A stretch of 64,000 bases of DNA from Tetracladium setigerum (Eukaryota; Ascomycota; Leotiomycetes; Helotiales), in NCBI GenBank assembly GCA_031472005.1, contig PZJY01000008.1, positions 248,001-312,000 of the forward strand. The letters are read 5' to 3'. A model generated the notes under the pieces. The model saw nothing but the letters and a program-made list of their open reading frames with translations, was not told the DNA's origin and searched no databases. Numbering within the stretch: the stretch's first letter is position 1; the number at the start of each line of letters is the position of its first letter. The position numbers were made by a program, and so were the translations under genes. Shown piece after piece: positions 56,558 through 64,000 of this stretch.

Positions 56558-58744
56558 TCAAATAAGCCTGATCGTCACGTCAGGAATTCTGTCCAATTGG
56601 ACAAAACTATAGGGAGAAAAGGTCACGATTCCAACCCGTCGATATGACTGCAGTTTTTGATAGCTCTTACCATCGTTTAGACAGAGCCTTTCAACCATCC
56701 CATTCTTGCTATCGTCAGCGATAAGGACCAGCACAATAATATCCCCATCAATTTTGTTCCGGAACAGTTCAAGTAGATAAACGACTTGCCCATTCTCAGG
56801 AAGATCATCAGCTGCGTCCACAACGTACCGCAGTCCACATGCTTTCACGTTCCCGAGATCGTCCTTGTCAAGTAATTTTGTTTTCCATCGATCCGCAAAG
56901 CCAAGGTCGAGAACATATGCAAACTCAGTTATACAGAGATCTTTCGCAACTAACTCATTATGTGACCAATTACTTGTCGACCAATGCAACATGGGATACA
57001 GGGTGCCGACCAGATCCATAAAGCCACCGTTTACTTCACCATATGGAACCCCAGGCTTACTGTCGCAGACAACGCGGCGCAGCTCGGCGGTTGGAACCCA
57101 CTCATATGACTTCCATGGGTCGTGCATGAACTCACAAGGACCGAAACGGGATGCCCAAGAGAAGCTGGGCGTTAAAGACATTGGCTGTAAGTTTGGTTCG
57201 ACTTTTGGCTTCGTTGGATCTCTGGGCTTTGGAAGTCTACGCCTCGGCCGCGGTCGACAGTAGGGACAGTATCGATCAGCGGGATTGGCAGACTCCCAGG
57301 GGAGGCTTTGCCAGCAAAGCCAGCGTAATAGCGTCAAGTTATCAGAAGAAAGATCTCCCCATAACCCAGCAATGTACGTGTCCATGTTCTGCTTAGGACA
57401 ATTAAGTCGACGTGCCAGACCTGCCATCCCAGGAAGGAGGTCTGACTGGTAGGTAAACATCCGTTGGGTGTACTGCGCTACCGCATTACACTATGTGTAC
57501 TTGGCCAGGTCTGGTCGCATCCTAATCCTGCCATCTTCAGTATATGTAGGCAGTGCATTGGACGTTAGCCATCCTGCAAAACCGGCTTTCTCGGAGGAAA
57601 CGTGATGGGTACATTGGCAGTATATAATTTGACCTTTTTGCTCGATGAGAATTTCGCTCGGCATGAGATGGAACAGGCGACGAGAAAGAGCTCGTTCTTG
57701 ATAGCACCAACCACGGAGTGAAACGCGACCCCAAGCTTCGTTCACTGCAATCTTGTTCTTGGAATCGGCCATTGGTGCGGCGGCGACGTTACTTGACAGA
57801 TCCTCATGGTACGGCAGTCGTCGAACGTGAATGGTTGCCGTTTCAGCTCCCTGGCGATATGTCAGCGAGTCGTATGGGATTCTTGGAGCGCCATCAGGAA
57901 TGTAATGCATGGCTATTGTTGCTGATGAGCCCGCGTAGATGTTGTCCATGTTCGCGCCCTCGCGCTCCCAATCAGCTTTTTCGATATCATCTTGAATGAT
58001 ACACAAGCTGTCAATCCAAAGGTGCCATATCCGTAGTCTGCGGCATACAATAACGGCCTGTTGAAATGTCCGGCTCAAACTCCTGAAGCTGATGCCTCTC
58101 TTGTGTTCCTCGATGTTGGCACGCAGAGTTCTTGTCGGTTGGTCGGTTGGACTTTGAAGCCAGCAGTGGCTGAGAGTTGCGTAATTTTTGACGCACGCAG
58201 TATCATCAAGGAGACGGACGTCCGATTCCAGATCCAAAAGCCCGTCCCCAAGATTTAATAGTCTAGTCGGGCGTTGATATCCAGGTGCGAGCGGCGGGTC
58301 ATCTCTGATCAAGTCATGGCACAGTTCCAAAGTCGTTTTATCTTCCCACCATGGCACAACATGATTCTTTAACACGAGAGCGTTCGGCATGACTGGGCTG
58401 TCTGAATACACCGTCAGCCACATGATATTCTGTCTGGTTACAGTCAACATCTCACCTTGGGTGAAGTAGAACTCGACAAGATCCTTGGGCCCATTATCTT
58501 GGGCAGAAAGGACCAATCCGTTCTGCATATGCACCTCCCAGCTCCGGTGAAAGCCAGCCATCTCACCCATGACAAGTTCCAGACCATTGTCTACCAGCTG
58601 GCAGAACGGACATTTCGACCGTTCCTCGCCAATAGACTTGTAAGGACGAGAGTGCGTCTTGCGTGCTGCTAACTTTGACTTTGTAAGATTTTGGCAGTTT
58701 TCACACAACCTCAGCCTGATGGGAAGCGGAGAGGAGACCTCCAT
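56558..58744 (-). pseudogene. HET-domain protein interrupted by an in-frame TAG
   Basis: One intronless frame of 728 codon positions with a single TAG at 57491-57493 (codon 418). The first part contains the HET domain of heterokaryon incompatibility: YATLSHCW, LWIDSLCIIQDD, ADWEREGANMDNIYAGS and RGWCYQERALSRRLFHL. It also has a Cys-rich N-terminus (CENCQNL, CPFCQL). After the stop the same frame runs on through QYTQRMFTYQSDLLPGMAGLARR, the usual region just after the HET domain, for 300 more residues to 56558. The stop is CAG-to-TAG-like (C to T at CpA), as RIP can cause, and no plausible intron removes it. The truncated 417-aa product would still hold the whole HET domain, so activity is not excluded. 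Confidence 0.78.
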
Positions 58745-59535
58745 GATTGAAGCAAACGAATGCTAGGGCAGTCGAATAAATTAAATGTATGGTTAATGAA
58801 TGAATCGGTCGCGATGGAGGTGATGCTTGCTTTCATGAGTTGAAGCAAGGATATATATATATATCAATTTCTCTCTTATAGTCCTGTATGCTCAAGAGGG
58901 GGCCGGTCTCAGAGCGTCATCTTTCAGCCGCAGCGGGGAGGCAGCCAGTAGGTAGCTAGTTACTACAGTAGCAGCATTTAGCGTAGTCAGTACAACTTGA
59001 CCAATCTATTGCGCTCATTTACCTAATAATACCTACACTAAAGTATGATCCCGGATCAAGCTGGGCTGCAATCGAAGGAGGATGCTGGGAGCGTCACGAA
59101 TGCAATTTGAGGATCATGCTCCTTCTCGGGCCAAGCCTGTGCTCTCTTTCCTCTGCGTGAAGAAAGATGTAGATCTCAGAAGAATTTCGTGATTGATGTG
59201 GTTTGGTTTCAGTCCATTTCATCTTCAGTTTAAACATATGTTGACATAAAAGGCAAGCTAGTACATAATTTTGATCCACGGGGTGCCTTGTGTTTCAAGG
59301 GTATGGGTAACTCTCTGCTGGATCTTCGAGGGCCACAGAGAATAGTATATCTGTAAGCAAGGCAGCTTTCTCTTCGTTGTACTTTGATAGTATCAAGAGC
59401 AAGAGGAAAAGCAAGATCAGGAGCAAAAGAGAGACATGAAGCTGCTAGATCTATAGGCTAAGCGCAGTTTAATCTGGGTTCTGCCGGCTTTGACCGCGCG
59501 CAGAATCCTTACATAGCGAGAATTGTGAGCCAACT
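58745..59535. other. intergenic, no gene seen
   Basis: About 0.8 kb without a supported gene. An (AT)n run at ~58851-58865 is the only notable sequence. Confidence 0.5.
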
Positions 59536-60215
59536 TCAAGATCTACGTTCTTCCTCTCTATTCTCTTTATCCTCTTTTAAGCAGACCAAGGCGATTGGAG
59601 GTTTATCACCCATTGATTTATACTTGAAATCGACCATTCCAGTTGCTTCAATAAACTCGCGAAGCCGTTCATACCCGTAGTTGCGCGCATGGAGATTGGG
59701 CGCCAACTTATTGAGATAGTTTCCGACCTCCGCTAAATTAACCCAATTATCGCCATACACCCTGGAGTTCCTAATTGCTAGAACTATTCCAGCGCGTGCT
59801 CTGGAGTCGATCGGTCTTCTATACGTTGGTTGGTCTCGCACTACAAACGGTCCGACGCCTGGCTTTGATGACTCGGTCGCAGGTGGCACTCCCAATCCTC
59901 TGACTCTTCGTTTAGTACATCAAAGGATATGAACTTATCACAGGCCGCAATGAAAGCGTTGCTAGTCTTGCGTTCTCCGAAGCCATAAACTGTAACATCC
60001 TGCTCACGGATGCGGGATGCGAGCCGCGTGAAGTCACTGTCGCTTGAGACGAGACAGAAATCTGAGAAGCGGCCAGTGTACAGTAGATCCATAGCGTCGA
60101 TGATCATGGCACCATCGGTGGCATTCTTTCCAGTCTTTTAGGCGAATTGCTGCATTGGCGTTATCGAGTGATCTAGAAGACATGCATTCCAACCCTTAAG
60201 GGATGGACTGGTCCA
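59536..60215 (-). pseudogene. truncated NYN-domain / LOTUS (OST-HTH) protein
   Basis: The minus strand reads WTSPSLKGWNACLLDHSITP then MQQFA, a TAA stop at 60138-60140, and KTGKNATDGAMIIDAMDLLY. This is the middle of an NYN (LabA/MARF1-like) ribonuclease domain with SSDSDFTRLASRIRE and YGFGERKT. The frame then shifts by one base near 59896 (after NEESED) and continues as an OST-HTH/LOTUS domain (VNLAEVGNYLNKLAP, ARNYGYERLREFIEATGM) to 59536. The N-terminal strand with the first catalytic Asp is absent: homology stops where the 38-bp dispersed repeat begins (60216). With truncation, a nonsense codon and a frameshift it is a decayed gene. Confidence 0.8.
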
Positions 60216-60253
60216 GCTCTCGCTCAATATATGTGAGAAAGATCTCTGAACCT
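60216..60253 (+). repeat. 38-bp dispersed repeat, right copy
   Basis: Second copy of the 56389-56426 element, 3.83 kb away in direct orientation. It abuts the broken end of the NYN pseudogene. Confidence 0.8.
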
Positions 60254-60721
60254 TGGGTTTAAAAGTGTCTAAATTTTATCGAACGACAAAGACTGTTCTT
60301 TTCCACCTTAGATGCACGGTTTAGGATTGGAATGGAAGCTGGGCCGCTGAATTTGTGGAAGAGAAGGCTAGGAAAGAGGGTTAGACGATGTTTTGTTTGA
60401 GGCTATGAGAGGGGACTATCGCTGTGCGGGGCTTTTGTAGGAAAGACGGACGAGAAGATATATATTCATTCAGCGAGTAATTCTAGGTCATTTGCATGTA
60501 ATAGATGAAGCATAACGTCACTAAAAACTTTGAAATGGAGAACCTTGACCAGAGAACTACCAACGCTGTGAATGATGCTACCGTTATTTTCCATTGAGCG
60601 TCCCACGATATCCGCCTTCACGTTGGTCCCTTATCCCAGAAGTCCTCTTCCCAACCACATTAAAGAAAGCCGCGCGTTACAGGACCTACAACTAAGATGG
60701 CCGTGTGTAACATCATGATTG
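60254..60721. other. intergenic, no gene seen
   Basis: This 468-bp interval between the dispersed repeat and the stop of the saponin-hydrolase-like gene shows nothing I can support. Confidence 0.4.
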
Positions 60722-62610
60722 CTAAGCACCATTCTGAGGCTGAGTGTACGTCTTTCCATCAAGTGTTGTAGTGAGCGTTCCATTAGCCTGGAAAATGTTC
60801 AGGACGGCATCGATGTTAAGATGAAAACCACCAGGACTCGTCTTCTTGGTCCCTCTAACAGCACCGGTTTGAACGATAGCAGATTCCCAGTCGAGAACAC
60901 TCAGCCAAGGTTGAGAAGGTGTGCCTGTTGATTTGACATATTCGTAGCCGTTCAGGATATTTTTGCCGTCATTGGAGAAGTTGGTGTAATTGACCGATAC
61001 AGCGTTGAATCTGGTCTGGCCAGGTACCGTGGGAATGAGTCTCACTTTGGCGGAGCCACGTACTTTGCCCTTGAGTGTGTAGTTACCAGCATTCAAAGGA
61101 GGGTGGGAGATGAGAGCTGCACCAGGTGGAAAAGGCGTGGCCCAAGGGATTGTCTCCGGAACGGCAAAGACTTTGGCAGGAGGTTTGGATTTGCGGGAAG
61201 TGAGTTTTGCGACCATAAGCCTGTAGTTACGACCGCCTTGAGCAGTTGACACAGGACATGGCAGAGGGTTACTACCGCCACATGAAGGAGAGGTAACGAG
61301 AGCCTGCCAGTACGTTATTTTCGTGCTATCCAGGGAGAAAGCTGGATCAGCCCTGCCGTTCCAGTTGGGATCATTGATGGCGCCGTTGCTGCCATCACCA
61401 GCAGCGTTTATTTGCTGTCCAAAATAGTCACCACGATCACCATAACGGTCGATGATAATGGGTTGAAAGAAGCGGCGTGGTCCGTTGTTGCGTGTAGAGG
61501 AGGCAGCTGTGACGGTCACGAGATCGATCAAAGGTGGAATTCCGCGCATGCCTGACATCCACATTTGGCGATCACTGCTGCGTGTATCCATGACGACAAA
61601 CCACTGGTTATCGGGAGAGAAGGCCATTGGATCAGCGTATTCAGGGTGACTGGTTAGCCGACGTACGACACCAGTGGTAAGATGGATCGCATAGAGATCG
61701 ATGTTGTTGGCTTCGCGCGGCGAACCGATATAAGTGATTTCATCGCCAGAGCCGCTGAAACCCCTGAGCTCACCAAGAGAAATGGCCTCATCGTTAAGAG
61801 TCAGTTGATCCCCGTTGGCTTCGATTGGCCGTACGTTGCCGATTTTGTCCAGAAGGTTCACATTAACCAAATCGTAGCGTGGTGCAAGAGGTATGCCTGT
61901 GGTAGGAGCAGCGTTGAACTGGAGGCGGCCCAAGTAGGTGAATTGGCCCCCAGTCAGAGTGAATGAACTGAATCCTATATGAACGTCATCTGGATGTAAG
62001 CGAAGCTCTCGCGGGGCGCCGCCTGATCCCGAACCGTCAGCAGAAGTAGGCCAGTGAATTGGGTATATGTGTGTCTTTTCTGGAGTACAGGCATTGCTCG
62101 TCACTAACTCCCCTCCACAGTCCAGGATATTATGCCCCAGAGCACCTTCTTGCCAGAACGGTAAGCATGCGGATAGTCCTTTTCCTGATCGAGTGATACT
62201 GCATTTGTCGCTGGCACACCACAACTGAGACACTTCCATGAGTCCCCATTTGGGAATTTGGTACCATCGGCTTTGACGAGGACTAGTTGTTCACCAGCAT
62301 AGATGCTTGCTGGATCTGGTGCCGCAGGCGCGCCTGTGAACTCGATAGTGGCGACAATATGGTTTCCGTCAGGCGTAAAGTCACCTGCCTGAAATTCATA
62401 TTCGACAATCTTAGAAATGCAGCCGGTTCGACGGGAATTGACGGCAGCTGTACAAGCTCCTTCAGCATTGCTTGGGGCAACAGGCGGTAAAGTGAGCTCG
62501 AATATCTCGATTGGCTCCGGCTGAGGTGGACGTGGAACTAAGTTGGCTGGGGAGACTGCTGCAGCTGCAGCAGTCGAAGCAAAAGTGAGCGCAAGAGCAA
62601 CAAACTGCAT
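60722..62610 (-). CDS. secreted saponin-hydrolase-like beta-propeller protein, apparent frameshift
   Basis: Intronless; 629 aa if one base is restored. I chose the ATG at 62610, which begins a clear signal peptide (MQFVALALTFASTAAAAA). The mature protein has IEIFELTLPPVAPSNAEGAC, then repeated TolB/WD40-like blades such as GDFTPDGNHIVATIEF, ELRLHPDDVHIGFSSF, LRGFSGSGDEITYIG, RRLTSHPEYADPMAFSPDN and DPAFSLDSTKITYW. This matches fungal saponin hydrolases, which remove sugars from plant triterpenoid saponins. The frame breaks at ~62135-62138 after KKVLWG. One more G gives HNILDCGGELVTSNACTPE. The family name rests on recalled similarity; secretion and fold are better supported than substrate. 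Confidence 0.82.
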
Positions 62611-64000
62611 CTTAGCAACAATTGACACGCTCGCTTTTCGTTGGAGAGGTAAGGTTGGGGCGGGATCAGCTGAGCTTTATCAGTCACTGGTGAAGCTTCT
62701 GTATTTCTCTGAAAAAGTGCAGCAGCATGTCAATATATAGCATCTTGAGCAGATATAGCTTGATATCTGGGCATGGAAAGCGGTAAGTACGAATGACTGT
62801 TAACGCACCCTGATGGATCTGAACAAAAAGATCTCAGGTAGGAAAATGTTCATTGTACCGAAATGAGGGGTCTCCAGACAGTTCCCTTGCGAAAATCTGG
62901 GGAAGTGGGCCAGTCACCTCGAGTGTCTGAGTACTGCGAATTTTGTCGACTTGCCACAGATTCCTCGTCAAAGTTAACATATTTGGCATCAGCGAAGTCT
63001 CGGTGCAAAGGCCGCCGATGTCATTCCACTGATAAGACTGACAAAGGAGTAACCGAAAAGTTCACCGGAATTCGGTTCCATCCCATGCCTCGCTTTTTCT
63101 CGGAAACTATACCAAGGAAGGAAAGGTAGATGAAGAGCGGGAGCCCACCATGCATGGTGATAGTCAAACAAGACATAGACATTATAGAACAGGATTTGGT
63201 GATACTAGCGACATACTTTTGAGCTGAAGCCCGGCTCGGGCTTTTGTGGGCCGGCGTGAGATGTTGTTGTAGACTCTGGAAAGTCTATTATTTGCTTATT
63301 TGCAAGTCTCTCCAAGGCATTCAGTATTATGGTATTGCTGAATGACACCAACAATTTTGGCGGGAAACGAGAAAGTTGAGCTTTTGACTACAAAACCGCA
63401 CAGCAGTGGGGTTGGAAGACTGGCAGCCACATGATACCCCTTATTATAAACCACTCGGTCCACTAAGCCCTTTGGGTAACAGAAAGATTGTGCGCTCCGT
63501 TCAATATTAATATTGAGATATTCAGAATACTGGACCTTTGTCTAATATTGTTGTATTTGGCGGACTTGGGGCGAATCAACAATGGCCCAAGGGATTGTGG
63601 CAACATGAGAGCCAAGCAACTCGCGTCGAAAGCCTTTCGCACGAGGAATTCGGGAAACTCGCGGATCTATGGCACCAAGTAGACGTACAGCGTAGTTCAG
63701 TTGCGCGTCATTGAATAACACTGACATAAAGTGATTGCGATTGTCACTCTTGTTACAATCTTGCTTTGTTCCGAAAAGAAAAACTGCCATCAAAATTGCC
63801 TTGAAGTCCAGAAATGGAGATCATAGTTGAATTCTCCTGCTCTAGTGGAGCCAAAGAAACGACAGCATTATTCTTCAAAGAAACCAGAGCGTTGTTGTCC
63901 AGTTTTGCCTTGCACGGCCGCAGAGGGAGAATTTTTGTTTTGAGCCATCTGCAAGGGCCATGTTATACGGGAAAGCTCAGAGGCGGGCAAGGAGTCTGAT
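62611..64000. other. no supported gene
   Basis: About 1.4 kb with no recognisable gene. Minus-strand open stretches at 62863-63171 and 63542-63793 have no motif I know; they could be remnants of, or 3' exons of, a gene lying beyond the window. Confidence 0.4.

Noticed and set aside
62863..63171. Minus-strand hydrophobic/aromatic open frame
   Set aside because: No family recognised and no start or splice structure; may belong to a gene outside the window but cannot be supported.
1..64000. tRNA, rRNA genes and CRISPR arrays
   Set aside because: No A-box/B-box pair, rRNA-like stretch or regularly spaced identical repeats with unique spacers was seen; the tandem repeats are simple minisatellites.

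Overview
The window is nuclear DNA of a filamentous ascomycete (Pezizomycotina). Genes carry short spliceosomal introns, mostly 47-136 nt, with GTRNGT-type donors and CTRAC-like branch points. The content is typical of the group: alpha-1,3-glucan synthase, Zn(II)2Cys6 factors, a HET-domain protein and NLR-like receptors with kinesin-light-chain TPRs. The general look resembles Leotiomycetes, but that is impression only. Exon coordinates below come from reading splice sites by eye. For every multi-exon gene except the second transcription factor, the phases close from start to stop; in the six shifted genes they close once the stated missing base is allowed for.

Layout. 0.2-7.4 kb: an NLR with an alpha/beta-hydrolase head, a small SRPBCC-like protein and a membrane-anchored O-fucosyltransferase-like protein. 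8.2-20.2 kb: a cell-wall alpha-glucan locus, with alpha-1,3-glucan synthase (minus) and a secreted GH13 alpha-amylase (plus) divergent across 2.2 kb. 20.3-22.9 kb: a dehalogenase/epoxide-hydrolase-like enzyme divergent from a tartrate/isopropylmalate dehydrogenase-like enzyme. 23.3-26.9 kb: a second NLR with a very acidic tail. 27-38.8 kb: a largely non-coding stretch rich in simple repeats with one gene, the Cdc25 mitotic phosphatase. 38.8-54.0 kb: a sugar block with a Zn(II)2Cys6 factor, a DUF1593/Sde182-like protein, an L-arabinitol/polyol dehydrogenase, a D-xylose reductase, a transketolase/dihydroxyacetone synthase, a second fungal transcription factor and an MFS sugar transporter. I read the block from the dehydrogenase to the transporter as a candidate pentose-catabolism cluster: reductase and polyol dehydrogenase carry out oxidoreductive steps, transketolase links to the pentose phosphate pathway, the transporter brings in sugar and the factor may regulate it. 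54-60.7 kb: degenerate DNA with three diverged copies of a ~190-nt repeat, a HET gene with an in-frame stop and a truncated NYN-LOTUS pseudogene. 60.7-62.6 kb: a secreted saponin-hydrolase-like beta-propeller protein.

A striking pattern runs across the window. Five otherwise well-preserved genes contain six apparent one-base losses, each restored on paper by one extra G in the coding strand, mostly in G runs. This looks more like homopolymer undercalling in the assembly than independent gene decay, and it should be settled before any of these genes is called broken.
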